Below, one piece after another: positions 36,108 to 47,320 of a DNA stretch of 64,000 nt. Each line of letters starts with the position of its first letter. Position 1 is the first letter of the stretch. Below the pieces are notes generated by a model that saw nothing but the letters and a program-made list of their open reading frames with translations, was not told the DNA's origin and did no database searches. Position numbers and translations under genes: made by a program. The DNA comes from Mariniflexile maritimum (GTDB lineage Bacteria > Bacteroidota > Bacteroidia > Flavobacteriales > Flavobacteriaceae): the NCBI RefSeq assembly GCF_009746565.1, contig NZ_WRPN01000003.1, positions 124,001 through 188,000 on the forward strand. Reading direction: 5' to 3'.

Positions 36108-38051
36108 TTAGCTTTCTGGCGTTTCGGTCACTTCTTTTTCAAAAGCGCGCTTCCCAAATATTAATTCCAGGTTGTCTTTAAAAATCACTTCCTTTTCAAG
36201 AAGTACCTCTGCCAACTCCGTAAGTTTATCTTTGTGTTCTTCTAAAAGCGCTATGGCCCGTTTGTATTGTGTTTCTATTATATCTGAAATTTCCTTATCA
36301 ATCAATTCTGCCGTTTGTTCGCTGTATGGTTTTGTAAAGCCATATTCGTTTTGTCCGGATGAATCGTAATAGGTTAAATTACCAACTTTTTCGCTCAATC
36401 CGTAAATGGTAACCATGGCTCTTGCCTGTTTTGTTACTTTTTCCAAATCGCTCAAAGCTCCGGTAGAAATTTTATTGAAAATAACCTTTTCGGCAGCCCG
36501 CCCGCCTAAAGCAGCGCACATTTCGTCCAACATTTGCTCAGGGTGCACAATTAAGCGCTCTTCAGGCAAATACCATGCAGCGCCCAACGAACGGCCACGG
36601 GGCACGATGGTAACCTTAACGAGGGGAGCCGCATGTTCCAGCATCCAACTTACTACGGCATGACCCGCTTCGTGAAAGGCAACGGCTCTTTTTTCACTAG
36701 GTGTTACAATTTTATTTTTCTTTTCTAGGCCGCCAATAATCCTATCTACCGCATCAAGAAAATCCTGTTTATCAACCGATTCTTTTCCTTGTCTGGCCGC
36801 AATAAGTGCTGCTTCGTTACATACGTTTGCGATGTCGGCACCAGAAAACCCCGGCGTTTGCTTTGAAAGAAAATCAAGATCTAAATCCTCATCTTTTTTT
36901 AAGGGCCTTAAATGCACTTCAAAAATCTCTTTTCGTTCGCGCACATCGGGCAAATCGACAAATATTTGTCTATCAAAACGTCCGGCACGCATTAAAGCAG
37001 TATCTAAAATATCGGCTCTATTGGTGGCGGCAAGCACAATAACGTTTGTATTGGTGCCAAAACCATCCATTTCCGTCAATAATTGGTTTAGGGTGTTTTC
37101 ACGCTCATCATTACTTCCAGACATGGCGTTTTTACCTCTGGCACGACCAATGGCATCAATTTCATCAATAAAAATAATGGAAGGCGATTTTTCTTTGGCC
37201 TGTTTAAACAAATCGCGAACGCGCGATGCTCCCACGCCAACAAACATTTCTACGAAATCGGAGCCCGATAACGAGAAAAAAGGCACTTTTGCTTCACCTG
37301 CAACCGCTCTGGCCAATAAGGTTTTGCCCGTTCCCGGAGGCCCTACAAGCAATGCCCCTTTTGGGATTTTCCCACCAAGTTTGGTATATTTTTCAGGAAA
37401 TTTAAGAAAATCAACTATTTCCTGAACTTCTTCTTTGGCACCTTCTAAACCTGCAACATCCTTAAAAGTTGTTTTTACTTCGGTATTTTGGTCGAAAAGT
37501 TTTGCTTTCGATTTTCCTATGTTAAAAATTTGGCCTCCAGCACCACCTCCGGCACCACCCGCCATACGGCGCATAATATAAATCCAAACACCAATAAGTA
37601 AAATAAATGGCAACAAGCCCATTAACAAACTGCCCCAATTATCGGTTTCGGTATCAAATTTCACAACAGGTTTCTTGGGTAAATCCTTCGTGATTTCATT
37701 TACTTGGTTTTCAAAGTTTTGAAGATCGCCAAATTCAAATTGATAATTTGGCATTTTTGTTGTCGAGGGCAGAAACGAGGTTGGCTTCGATTTTTTATGA
37801 ATATCCTTAGCTTCTGCCTCGGCAGTTAAATATACTTTGGCTACCCGTGTGTTTTTTATAATGTCAACCTTTTCAACATCGCCCGCTTCAAGAAACTTAA
37901 AGAAATCGGAGGGTGTTGTGGCACTTGCATCTTGTGATGTGCCGTTGTTAAATAATTGAAAACCCAGAAATAAGGCTATCATAATACCATAAATCCAGTA
38001 AGGACTGAATTTTGGCTTGTTGTCGTTTATATTTTTCTTGTCGTTTGCCAT
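36108..38051 (-). CDS. ftsH: ATP-dependent zinc metalloprotease FtsH
   Basis: 647 residues. Two membrane helices (about 17-34 and 142-160) with a periplasmic domain between, a glycine-rich linker (MAGGAGGGAGG), AAA+ module with Walker A GPPGTGKT (237-244), Walker B FIDEID (294-299) and the second region of homology ATNRADILDTALMRAGRFDR, then the zinc site HEAGH (460-464). Degrades membrane and regulatory proteins. Six bp after rsfS in one operon, with a terminator behind. Confidence 0.98.
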   Translation of the reverse strand: MANDKKNINDNKPKFSPYWIYGIMIALFLGFQLFNNGTSQDASATTPSDFFKFLEAGDVEKVDIIKNTRVAKVYLTAEAEAKDIHKKSKPTSFLPSTTKMPNYQFEFGDLQNFENQVNEITKDLPKKPVVKFDTETDNWGSLLMGLLPFILLIGVWIYIMRRMAGGAGGGAGGQIFNIGKSKAKLFDQNTEVKTTFKDVAGLEGAKEEVQEIVDFLKFPEKYTKLGGKIPKGALLVGPPGTGKTLLARAVAGEAKVPFFSLSGSDFVEMFVGVGASRVRDLFKQAKEKSPSIIFIDEIDAIGRARGKNAMSGSNDERENTLNQLLTEMDGFGTNTNVIVLAATNRADILDTALMRAGRFDRQIFVDLPDVRERKEIFEVHLRPLKKDEDLDLDFLSKQTPGFSGADIANVCNEAALIAARQGKESVDKQDFLDAVDRIIGGLEKKNKIVTPSEKRAVAFHEAGHAVVSWMLEHAAPLVKVTIVPRGRSLGAAWYLPEERLIVHPEQMLDEMCAALGGRAAEKVIFNKISTGALSDLEKVTKQARAMVTIYGLSEKVGNLTYYDSSGQNEYGFTKPYSEQTAELIDKEISDIIETQYKRAIALLEEHKDKLTELAEVLLEKEVIFKDNLELIFGKRAFEKEVTETPES

Positions 38052-38057
38052 TGCTTT

Positions 38058-38429
38058 TTAGTAACTCGTTTCTATAACTGTTGTTTTTGCATCGCCCCAA
38101 AGACTTTCAATATCGTAATAGTGCCTGATGTGCTTTTGAAATACATGAACAACCACATTTACATAATCTACAAGTACCCATTCGGCATTGTCCATCCCTT
38201 CGGTGTGCCACGGATGGTCTTTAAGTTCTTTGCTAACTTTTTTCTGGATGGAATTAACAATAGCGTTAACCTGCGTGTTTGAAGCGCCTTCGCAAATTAT
38301 AAAATAATCGCAAACCGTATTTTCAATCTCCCTTAAATCCAGAATATTAATTTCTTTTCCTTTTACGTCTTCTATCCCACTAATTATAACAGATATTAAT
38401 TGGTCTGCGTTTATATTTTCTTTCGCCAT
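38058..38429 (-). CDS. rsfS: Ribosomal silencing factor RsfS
   Basis: 123 residues of the Iojap/DUF143 family: DLREIENTVCDYFIICEGASNTQVNAI, DHPWHTEGMDNAEWVLVDYVNVVVHVF, RHYYDIESLWGDA. It binds L14 and blocks subunit joining when nutrients fall. Directly upstream of ftsH; divergent from birA. A -7-like TAACTTTG lies at 38450-38457 on the minus strand. Confidence 0.96.
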   Translation of the reverse strand: MAKENINADQLISVIISGIEDVKGKEINILDLREIENTVCDYFIICEGASNTQVNAIVNSIQKKVSKELKDHPWHTEGMDNAEWVLVDYVNVVVHVFQKHIRHYYDIESLWGDAKTTVIETSY

Positions 38430-38523
38430 TAATTTTTTTTAATTTTTTGCAAAGTTATTATTTTTTTAGTTCTTTATACTTTAAAATAATCATAAGATTT
38501 CCAAAGCCAATAATAACCATTTA

Positions 38524-39255
38524 ATGCGTATAATCAAACTTAATGCCATCGATTCTACCAATAGCTACCTAAGAAAACTTTGTGCGAGTAATTTGGTGAC
38601 CGATTACACGGCCGTAATGGCAAAAAAGCAAACGCAAGGCAGGGGCCAAATGGGTACGGTTTGGAGCTCGCAAACATCTAAAAACCTAACGTTCAGCGTG
38701 TTTAAGAATGTTTCAGCTTACCATTTACAGCATCCTTTTTACATTAGCATTGTTGTTTCGTTGGCAGTTTTAAAAAGCTTACAATTTTTTTCTATCCCTA
38801 AATTGAGCATCAAATGGCCTAACGACATTTTGTCAGAAAACAAAAAACTATGTGGCATCTTAATAGAAAATGTCCTGAAACAAAACAAGTTTTCAGAATC
38901 CTTTATAGGCATTGGCCTGAATGTGAACCAAACCGATTTTAAAAATTTACCACAGGCATCATCTTTAAGGCTCGTAACTGGAAATATTTTTGATTTGGAT
39001 GAAGTAGCGAAACAAATCATCAAAAATTTAAAGGTTTATTTCGATGTTTTGGAAGGTGAACATTTCAGTATGTTGAAAACGGAGTATGAGTCGTACCTAT
39101 TCAGAAAAAACAAACCTTCAACATTTAAGGATGCTGAAGGCACGGTGTTTTCTGGTTTTATAAAGAATGTTTCCGAAACCGGAAGCCTTCAGGTATTGGT
39201 TGAAGACGCGGTAATAAAGGAATTCGACTTTAAAACGATTACGCTTTTGTATTAA
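38524..39255 (+). CDS. birA: Biotin--[acetyl-CoA-carboxylase] ligase
   Basis: 243 residues. Catalytic domain with the biotinyl-AMP motif QGRGQMGTVWSS and SIKWPNDIL, CGILIENVL and IGIGLNVNQ, followed by a short C-terminal SH3-like domain. There is no N-terminal helix-turn-helix, so this is a monofunctional ligase that does not repress biotin genes itself. Divergent from rsfS with 94 bp between. Confidence 0.95.
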   Translation: MRIIKLNAIDSTNSYLRKLCASNLVTDYTAVMAKKQTQGRGQMGTVWSSQTSKNLTFSVFKNVSAYHLQHPFYISIVVSLAVLKSLQFFSIPKLSIKWPNDILSENKKLCGILIENVLKQNKFSESFIGIGLNVNQTDFKNLPQASSLRLVTGNIFDLDEVAKQIIKNLKVYFDVLEGEHFSMLKTEYESYLFRKNKPSTFKDAEGTVFSGFIKNVSETGSLQVLVEDAVIKEFDFKTITLLY

Positions 39256-39400
39256 TCGAATACCATCTCTTTTTCCACACCGATTACACGCATTTTCACG
39301 GAAGTTTCGTAAAATATTGCTGAATTATTTCTACTAATAAAATTTTAAATTTAAAAAATCGGGCGAAACCAGGTAAAACCGAGTTTTAGTTTATTTGTTC

Positions 39401-39796
39401 CTAAATAGCCTTTGGGATACTTGTAGCGAGCGTTTCGATAAATTTGCTTATGGGACCTTTAATCATCATGGCCATCATGGGGTTGAAGTCGCCAGAAAAC
39501 TGCAATTGCACTTCGCTGGAATGTTCATCTTTTTGAACAATGTTGCCAGTAAGCGAAAAGTCGATTTTTCCGCCTGCGGCACCCAGCACAATTTTGTTGG
39601 GCGGCACTACTTCTTTCTTTTTAAGGATTATTTCTGGCATCCCTTTTAATGCGAATAAAAAAGTATCGTCGCTTAAAACTTCAAATTTACTAATGTTCTC
39701 GGGCATTAAACTTTCAAAGTTTTTTACGTTTGCCAAAAAATCAAATACAGCTTCGGGTGATTTTTCAACATTTATTTTAGGTGATTCTAAATTCAT
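39401..39796 (-). CDS. SRPBCC-superfamily (polyketide cyclase/START-like) protein
   Basis: 131 residues with a helix-grip layout: VEKSPEAVFDFLANVKNFESLMP at the start, a row of beta strands (FEVLSDDTFLFALKGMPEIIL), and a long C-terminal helix (MMAMMIKGPISKFIETLATSI). Such proteins bind hydrophobic ligands, but nothing here names one. Located just after pyrE (80 bp), a neighbourhood common in flavobacteria. Confidence 0.85.
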   Translation of the reverse strand: MNLESPKINVEKSPEAVFDFLANVKNFESLMPENISKFEVLSDDTFLFALKGMPEIILKKKEVVPPNKIVLGAAGGKIDFSLTGNIVQKDEHSSEVQLQFSGDFNPMMAMMIKGPISKFIETLATSIPKAI

Positions 39797-39875
39797 AGTA
39801 TGTTGTTTTGTTGTTCATGCATTTGTTGTCAAATCGATAGTCGGCTAAACGACTAAACAACTCACAACAAACTTT

Positions 39876-40520
39876 TCAAATTGCGTTCCATTGGCTCGGG
39901 TTCGTATTCCATTCCAATAAGGTCTTCAGCTCTTTATCGGTAATATAATTGGTTTTCAGGGCCTGTTCCAGCAAACTGTTATAATCGCTCAAAGTTTGTA
40001 AAGTAATGCCTTCTTTTTTAAAATTTTCTATTGAAACATCAAAGCCATAGGTAAAGATGGCAATCATGCCTTTTACGTTTACGCGTGCTTCTTTTAGGGC
40101 TTTTACGGCGTTTAAACTGCTGCCGCCAGTACTTATCAAGTCTTCAACCACTACCACATTTTGACCGTGTTCTATAAAACCTTCAATTTGGTTTTTTCTA
40201 CCATGGGCTTTTGCATCGGGCCTTACATATATAAAAGGTAAGCCCATATATTCGGCAACCAACATACCAATACCAATAGCGCCCGTTGCGACACCCGCAA
40301 TTACATCGGGCTTGCCATATTGCTTTTCAATCTGTTTGGCCATGGTTTCACGAATGTAATTCCTAATGGGCGGAAACGACAATACAATACGGTTATCGCA
40401 ATAAATGGGCGATTTCCATCCAGAAGCCCAAGTAAATGGCTCCTTTGGGCTTAGTTTTATAGCATTTATTTGCAATAAAACCTCAGCAGTTTTTTTAGCG
40501 ATGTCTTTATTAAAAATCAT
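39876..40520 (-). CDS. pyrE: Orotate phosphoribosyltransferase
   Basis: 214 residues from the ATG at 40520 (MIFNKDIAKKTAEVLLQINA); the open frame extends 36 codons further but that part is hydrophobic and unlike the family. PRPP-binding motif VVVEDLISTGGSSLNAV and the flexible loop RKNQIEG are visible. Forms OMP from orotate and PRPP in pyrimidine synthesis. Divergent from the Nudix gene at 40652. Confidence 0.96.
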   Translation of the reverse strand: MIFNKDIAKKTAEVLLQINAIKLSPKEPFTWASGWKSPIYCDNRIVLSFPPIRNYIRETMAKQIEKQYGKPDVIAGVATGAIGIGMLVAEYMGLPFIYVRPDAKAHGRKNQIEGFIEHGQNVVVVEDLISTGGSSLNAVKALKEARVNVKGMIAIFTYGFDVSIENFKKEGITLQTLSDYNSLLEQALKTNYITDKELKTLLEWNTNPSQWNAI

Positions 40521-40651
40521 AGCCACAAAATTAAACATAAATTTAGTTTTACATAACAGGTGTGCATTTATTAAAAAAATATTTTTCAACATTGTAAAGT
40601 TTGCAACTAAAAATGATATTTTTACCAAAATTGTAATAATTTAATTAAGGA

Positions 40652-41233
40652 ATGTATAAAGTTTTTGTTGGCGACAAACCTATCATATTAACAACAAGAG
40701 TTGAACAGGAAACAAACTTTAAAAATTATTTGCTAGATACCGTTAATATTGGCAAAGTGATTAAAGAACTTAACACAACAAAGTTGCAAGAAGTTAGGCT
40801 TATCCACAAAAACGATGAGAAACTCCTTAAAAAGTTCTTGAAAAAACTACCTAACGTTGTTGCGGCGGGCGGTAAAGTTTTTAATGCTGAAAACGACATT
40901 CTGTTTATTTACCGAAACGACAAATGGGATTTGCCCAAAGGAAAAATTGAAGGCAATGAAACTATTGAAAAAACGGCTCTACGCGAAGTTATGGAAGAAA
41001 CCGGCGTTTCTGGTCTGGAAATAACGAAGCCTTTAGAAACTACTTACCACATTTTTAAGCGCAATGGCAACCACAAACTAAAAATTACTTATTGGTTTGA
41101 AATGAAAACCACTTTTACGGGTAATTTATATGCCCAAGAAGATGAAGGCATCACCAAGGTTGAATGGCTAAACGAAATAAAAACCCAGGAAGCACTCGAA
41201 AATTCGTATGCCAACATAAAATTGCTCATTTAA
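40652..41233 (+). CDS. Nudix hydrolase with N-terminal extension
   Basis: 193 residues. A perfect Nudix box, GX5EX7REUXEEXGU, spans GKIEGNETIEKTALREVMEE then TGV (about residues 97-119). About 70 residues precede the Nudix domain (MYKVFVGDKPIILTTR...RLIHKNDEKLLKKFLKKLP), a flavobacterial-type extension of unknown role. Substrate not predictable; the position next to pyrE suggests nucleotide clean-up, but this is inference. Confidence 0.92.
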   Translation: MYKVFVGDKPIILTTRVEQETNFKNYLLDTVNIGKVIKELNTTKLQEVRLIHKNDEKLLKKFLKKLPNVVAAGGKVFNAENDILFIYRNDKWDLPKGKIEGNETIEKTALREVMEETGVSGLEITKPLETTYHIFKRNGNHKLKITYWFEMKTTFTGNLYAQEDEGITKVEWLNEIKTQEALENSYANIKLLI

Positions 41234-41448
41234 TCATTTAAGTTATCTTCCTAATAGTTAAAATTCTGAAAATCAATATAAATTAATCGTTATCAGAAAA
41301 TTAATACCATAAAAAATTGGTTTGATGTAATTAAAAAAATAGCGCTTTTTTATTTTTAAAGCTCCGTTCAACATACTTCTGATAGAATCAATTTACAATT
41401 AAAATCAAACGTTTTCGTACACAAAAAGCCTTAAAATTCGATTATAGG

Positions 41449-41478
41449 TTGGCACTCTGCATATTAAACGTAAATTTG
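41449..41478 (+). promoter_or_regulatory. Promoter of the SulP transporter gene
   Basis: TTG at 41449-41451, 19-bp spacer, TAAATTTG at 41471-41478: exact match to the Bacteroidetes consensus, 20 bp before the ATG. The leader would be very short. Confidence 0.75.
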
Positions 41479-41497
41479 CACCTCCAAAAAAAATGCA

Positions 41498-43120
41498 ATG
41501 ACCGAATTTATACGAAAACGTACCGTTAACGCCAAAAACGATATTTTAAGTGGTGCTACGGTAGCCCTTGCTTTAGTGCCAGAAGCCGTCGCTTTTGCTT
41601 TTGTTGCCGGCGTGGACCCATTAGTGGGCTTATATGCTGCTTTTATGGTTGGCATAATTACCGCTATTTTTGGTGGTCGCCCTGGCATGATAAGTGGTGC
41701 AACCGGTGCTTTGGCCGTGGTTATGGTAAGTTTGGTTGCTGAAGGCAATACTTTTGGTGCCGAAGGCGATAATTTAGGGTTGTATTATTTATTTGCTACC
41801 GTTATTTTAATGGGTTTTATACAAATGTCGGCCGGGGTATTGAAGCTTGGGAAATTTGTGCGACTGATACCGCATCCTGTGATGATGGGTTTTGTGAATG
41901 GGCTAGCAATTGTAATATTTCTGTCACAATTAAACATGTTTAAAACCCATGAAAACGGGGAACTTAACTGGATGCAAGGCACACAATTGTTTACCATGAT
42001 GGGGTTGGTTGCCTTAACCATGGCCATTATGTTTGGCTTGCCTAAACTTACCAAAAAACTACCTGAAGCTTTAATCGCTATTTTGGCGGTTTCGGCCATA
42101 GCAATTTTTGGAAATTTAGAAGTTGCCACCGTTGGTAGTTTTATTCGTGATGGTGGGGGCGACGGCCTTAAAGGCGGCTTGCCACAATTTCAAACGGCAT
42201 TATTTAGTAAGGTGCCATTTACTTGGGAAACGCTCAAGTTTATTGGCCCTTATGCCCTAATTCTAGCGGCCATTGGCTTGATAGAATCGTTAATGACCTT
42301 AAACTTGGTTGATGAATTAACCGAAACCAGAGGCAATACCAACCGCGAATGTTTAGCGCAAGGTGGGGCCAATATTGTTACCGGACTTTTTGGGGGCATG
42401 GGGGGCTGTGCCATGATTGGCCAATCGCTCATCAATATAAAATCGGGTGGACGCACACGTTTGTCGGGCATTACTGCCGCCGTTTTGTTACTCATATTTA
42501 TTGTTTTCGCCTCCTCATTTATTGAAAGAATCCCCATTGCAGCTTTAGTAGGCGTTATGTTTATGGTGGTAATTGGCACCTTTGCTTGGAGCAGTTTCAG
42601 GATTTTAAATAAAATTCCCTTAAGCGATGTGGTTGTTTTGGTGGCCGTTTCTACATTAACCATAATTTTCGATTTAGCTATTGCCGTTGTTGCAGGCGTG
42701 ATAATGAGTGCCTTGGTGTTTTCTTGGGAAAATGCCAAACGAATTCGTGCACGCAAGCGTATGAAAGCTGATGGCACCAAGGTTTATGAAATTTGGGGCC
42801 CCTTGTTTTTTGGTTCAATCATAGCGTTTAATGACAAATTTGATGTTAAAAATGACCCCGACAAGATTGAAATTGATTTTGTAGAATCGCGCATCAGCGA
42901 TCATTCTGCCATAGAAGCTATTTTCAACTTGGTGAATAAATATGAAGCTGAAGGAAAAACAATCAAACTGAAGCATTTAAGTGAAGATTGCAAGGAGTTG
43001 CTCTATAAATCGAACGCAAAATTTAGAGAAGTTATTGTGGAAGCTATTGACGACCCGCGCTATCATTTGGCCGAAAACCCCGAAGCGTTTACCAAAGGTT
43101 TGTCGGAATATCGATTTTAG
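41498..43120 (+). CDS. SulP-family anion transporter with STAS domain
   Basis: 540 residues. Membrane part of about 12-14 segments at 15-420, with the SulP signature region near the N-terminus (ALALVPEAVAFAFVAGVDPLVGLYAAF) and GGMGGCAMIGQSLINIKSGGRTRLSG. A C-terminal STAS domain follows (about 430-530, KIEIDFVESRISDHSAIEAIFNLVNKYEAEG). The exact anion (sulfate, bicarbonate or another) cannot be told. Transcribed alone. Confidence 0.94.
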   Translation: MTEFIRKRTVNAKNDILSGATVALALVPEAVAFAFVAGVDPLVGLYAAFMVGIITAIFGGRPGMISGATGALAVVMVSLVAEGNTFGAEGDNLGLYYLFATVILMGFIQMSAGVLKLGKFVRLIPHPVMMGFVNGLAIVIFLSQLNMFKTHENGELNWMQGTQLFTMMGLVALTMAIMFGLPKLTKKLPEALIAILAVSAIAIFGNLEVATVGSFIRDGGGDGLKGGLPQFQTALFSKVPFTWETLKFIGPYALILAAIGLIESLMTLNLVDELTETRGNTNRECLAQGGANIVTGLFGGMGGCAMIGQSLINIKSGGRTRLSGITAAVLLLIFIVFASSFIERIPIAALVGVMFMVVIGTFAWSSFRILNKIPLSDVVVLVAVSTLTIIFDLAIAVVAGVIMSALVFSWENAKRIRARKRMKADGTKVYEIWGPLFFGSIIAFNDKFDVKNDPDKIEIDFVESRISDHSAIEAIFNLVNKYEAEGKTIKLKHLSEDCKELLYKSNAKFREVIVEAIDDPRYHLAENPEAFTKGLSEYRF

Positions 43121-43175
43121 TTCTGCAATTTTAACTGGATTACTGGAATCAACACGTTTTCGGTTGAAACATCAA

Positions 43176-44096
43176 TTAAGATCCATCCCGAATTAAGGGC
43201 ATGGTAGTACAGCGCAACAAACCGCCTTGTTTGCTTATTTCGGCATAAGGTACTTCTTCAACTATAAAACCGTGTTTTCGCAACCAGGTGTTTAACCTAG
43301 TGAAACTTTTTTCTGAAATAACCACATCTTCAGAAATAGAGAAAATATTACTGTTCATATTGTACATTTCCTCTTTTGAGATTTCAAAAACATGTTCCTT
43401 TCCGAAGAAATCAACCAACCACTGGTATTCGCGTTCAATTAAAAACCCATTTTTATGGATAATGGCCTTTCCTTTACCCAACGGTTGAAAGCAACAATCT
43501 AAATGCAGGGCGTTCTCTTTGGCATTGGTATTCGATTTACGAAGTTCGAAGGATTTAACGGTTTTATGCGGAAACAGTTCTTGAATGGCAATTACGGCAT
43601 CCCTATTGGTGCGTGCCGTAATAAGCTGTGGGTAATCTTCACCGGAATAGGTGCCCATAAACACATGGTTGTTCCAAGGCATCACGTCGCCACCTTCCAC
43701 ATGACATTCTGGGGGCAATATGATGCGCTTATCTCTATCCACTTGATTCCAGACGTAGCGTATCGCCTCCACTTCGCTTTCACGATTTGGTAAAATATTG
43801 GCCCTAATTAGTTTGTCTTCAATAACAAACGCTATATCGCGCGAAAAAATTTGATTGCAATTTTCTATCACTTGTGGCCTAAAAACCTGCACGTTATACT
43901 TATTAAAAACGGCCGCAACGGCATCCATTTCGCGTACCAAATCGGCTTCTTTTGGGTAGGTTCCTGCCAACACATGTTCCATACTTTTAGGGTCGTAACA
44001 ATCCTGTATGCGTGGTGTTGGCCCGCTACTTTCGGCTGTTCCTAAAATTACAGCCCTTAACCTTGACGTTTCGTTTTCTATATGAAGATGTAACAT
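43176..44096 (-). CDS. Amidinotransferase-fold (DDAH/arginine-deiminase-like) hydrolase
   Basis: 306 residues from the ATG at 44096 (MLHLHIENETSRLRAVILG); the eight extra codons to 44120 overlap a terminator and are rejected. Landmarks: DAVAAVFNKYNVQVFRPQVIEN, SRDIAFVIEDKLIRANI, PPECHVEGGDVMPWNNHVFMG, the His in LHLDCCFQPLG and the C-terminal Cys in GGLLRCTTMPL, all typical of the pentein fold. It probably acts on an arginine derivative. Second such enzyme in the window besides ctlX. No operon partner; follows gltA after a terminator. Confidence 0.85.
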   Translation of the reverse strand: MLHLHIENETSRLRAVILGTAESSGPTPRIQDCYDPKSMEHVLAGTYPKEADLVREMDAVAAVFNKYNVQVFRPQVIENCNQIFSRDIAFVIEDKLIRANILPNRESEVEAIRYVWNQVDRDKRIILPPECHVEGGDVMPWNNHVFMGTYSGEDYPQLITARTNRDAVIAIQELFPHKTVKSFELRKSNTNAKENALHLDCCFQPLGKGKAIIHKNGFLIEREYQWLVDFFGKEHVFEISKEEMYNMNSNIFSISEDVVISEKSFTRLNTWLRKHGFIVEEVPYAEISKQGGLLRCTTMPLIRDGS

Positions 44097-44107
44097 CCTG
44101 TAAATAT

Positions 44108-44142
44108 AAAAAAGCTTCATAAGGTTTAGTTATGAAGCTTCT
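44108..44142 (-). terminator. Intrinsic terminator after gltA
   Basis: A perfect 11-bp stem, AAGCTTCATAA (44112-44122) with TTATGAAGCTT (44130-44140), 7-nt loop, then six T residues on the minus strand. It ends 12 bp before the start of the amidinotransferase gene, so that gene needs a promoter in or near the hairpin. Confidence 0.92.
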
Positions 44143-44163
44143 AAAATTTAACATATAAAACGT

Positions 44164-45450
44164 TTATCTGTTTTCTAAAGGTATAAATGGCCTAAGTGTT
44201 GCACCGGTATAAATTTGTCTAGGTCTGCCAATGGGCTCTTTACGCAAACGCATTTCGCGCCATTGTGCTATCCATCCTGGCAAGCGCCCTAAGGCGAACA
44301 TAACGGTAAACATATCGGTTGGTATGCCCATACCTCTGTAAATAATTCCTGAATAGAAATCGACATTGGGATATAATTTCCTATCAACAAAGTATTGATC
44401 TTCCAAAGCTTCTTTTTCAAGTCCTTTGGCAATATCCAAAATGGGGTCTTGCACGCCCAAACTGGTCAAAACCTCATCGGCCGCTTTTTTAATGATTTTA
44501 GCGCGTGGGTCGAAGTTTTTATAAACACGGTGGCCAAAGCCCATTAAACGGAACGGATCTTGTTTGTCTTTGGCTTTTGCCATGTATTTTTTTGTATCGC
44601 CCCCATCGGCCTTAATAGCTTCCAGCATTTCCAAAACCGCTTGGTTTGCACCACCATGAAGTGGCCCCCAGAGCGCAGAAATACCCGCCGATAGCGATGC
44701 AAATAATCCAGCGTGTGATGAGCCTACAATCCTAACGGTTGATGTGGAACAGTTTTGCTCGTGGTCGGCATGTAAAATCAATAGCTTATCGAGTGCATCC
44801 ACCAGAATTTGGTTTTGCAAATAACAAGCGTTAGGTTGCCTAAACATCATTTTTAATATGTTTTCAACGTAACCCAAGCTATTATCTCCATAATCTAATG
44901 GCAACCCGAGCCTTTTTCGGTAAGTCCAGGCAACCAAAACAGGAAATTTACCCATAATTTTTACGACTGAACGGTACATATCCTCTTCTGAATTCACGTT
45001 TACAGAAGACGGGTTAAAGGCCGTTAGCGCACTGGTTAATGAGGATATAACGCCCATAGGATGTGCCGACCTTGGAAAGGCATCTACAATTTTTTTAACA
45101 TCTTCATCAACTATGGATTGTGCCTTAATATCATCATGGAATTTATCGTTTTGAGCTTTGGTTGGCAATTCCCCAAAAATCAATAGATAGGCTACCTCAA
45201 GAAAATCTGCTTTTTCGGCCAACTCTTCAATAGAATACCCTCGGTACCTTAATATGCCTTTTTCACCATCAAGAAATGTAATAGCACTTTCGCAAGAGCC
45301 CGTATTTTTATATCCGGGATCAATTGTAATAACACCATCTGATTTATCCCTAAAATCAGAAATATCAATCGCTAATTCATTTTCTGTTCCTTCTATAACC
45401 GGAAGTTCTATTTTTTTTCCATTAACTTCAATGGTAGCTGTATTCGCCAT
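44164..45450 (-). CDS. gltA: Citrate synthase
   Basis: 428 residues from the ATG at 45450 (MANTATIEVNGKKIELPVIEG); the frame extends 50 codons upstream through low-complexity AT-rich sequence with a weak hairpin likely ending eno, so the shorter start is right. Type II bacterial enzyme: GSCESAITFLDGEKGILRYRGY, VLHADHEQNCSTSTVRIVGSS, WGPLHGGANQAVLEML, GFGHRVYKNFDPRA. Catalytic His and Asp are kept. First step of the TCA cycle. Follows eno. Confidence 0.97.
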   Translation of the reverse strand: MANTATIEVNGKKIELPVIEGTENELAIDISDFRDKSDGVITIDPGYKNTGSCESAITFLDGEKGILRYRGYSIEELAEKADFLEVAYLLIFGELPTKAQNDKFHDDIKAQSIVDEDVKKIVDAFPRSAHPMGVISSLTSALTAFNPSSVNVNSEEDMYRSVVKIMGKFPVLVAWTYRKRLGLPLDYGDNSLGYVENILKMMFRQPNACYLQNQILVDALDKLLILHADHEQNCSTSTVRIVGSSHAGLFASLSAGISALWGPLHGGANQAVLEMLEAIKADGGDTKKYMAKAKDKQDPFRLMGFGHRVYKNFDPRAKIIKKAADEVLTSLGVQDPILDIAKGLEKEALEDQYFVDRKLYPNVDFYSGIIYRGMGIPTDMFTVMFALGRLPGWIAQWREMRLRKEPIGRPRQIYTGATLRPFIPLENR

Positions 45451-45624
45451 AAGTTTGAGTGATTTTTTAGTCTTCAATTGAATTGCTAATTTACGAAATA
45501 TCTCATTATTAATTGAAGTCTTGAAAATAAAGATTTCATCAATTAACGAATTATCTAAAATCGTTGCAAAAAAAAAAGCGATTATTAAAATAATAACCAC
45601 TTTTTTTAAAAATTTAATTTTTTA

Positions 45625-47320
<1,696 letters not shown>

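Noticed and set aside
40521-40628. 36-codon upstream extension of PyrE
   Set aside because: Hydrophobic text unlike the enzyme; the ATG at 40520 matches the family start.
42250-42780. 176-codon minus-strand frame within the SulP gene
   Set aside because: Antisense shadow of membrane helices.
44097-44120. Eight-codon extension of the amidinotransferase-fold gene
   Set aside because: Lies in the stem of the gltA terminator.
45451-45600. 50-codon upstream extension of citrate synthase
   Set aside because: Runs through a poly-A/T stretch and a weak hairpin likely ending eno; the family start is at 45450.
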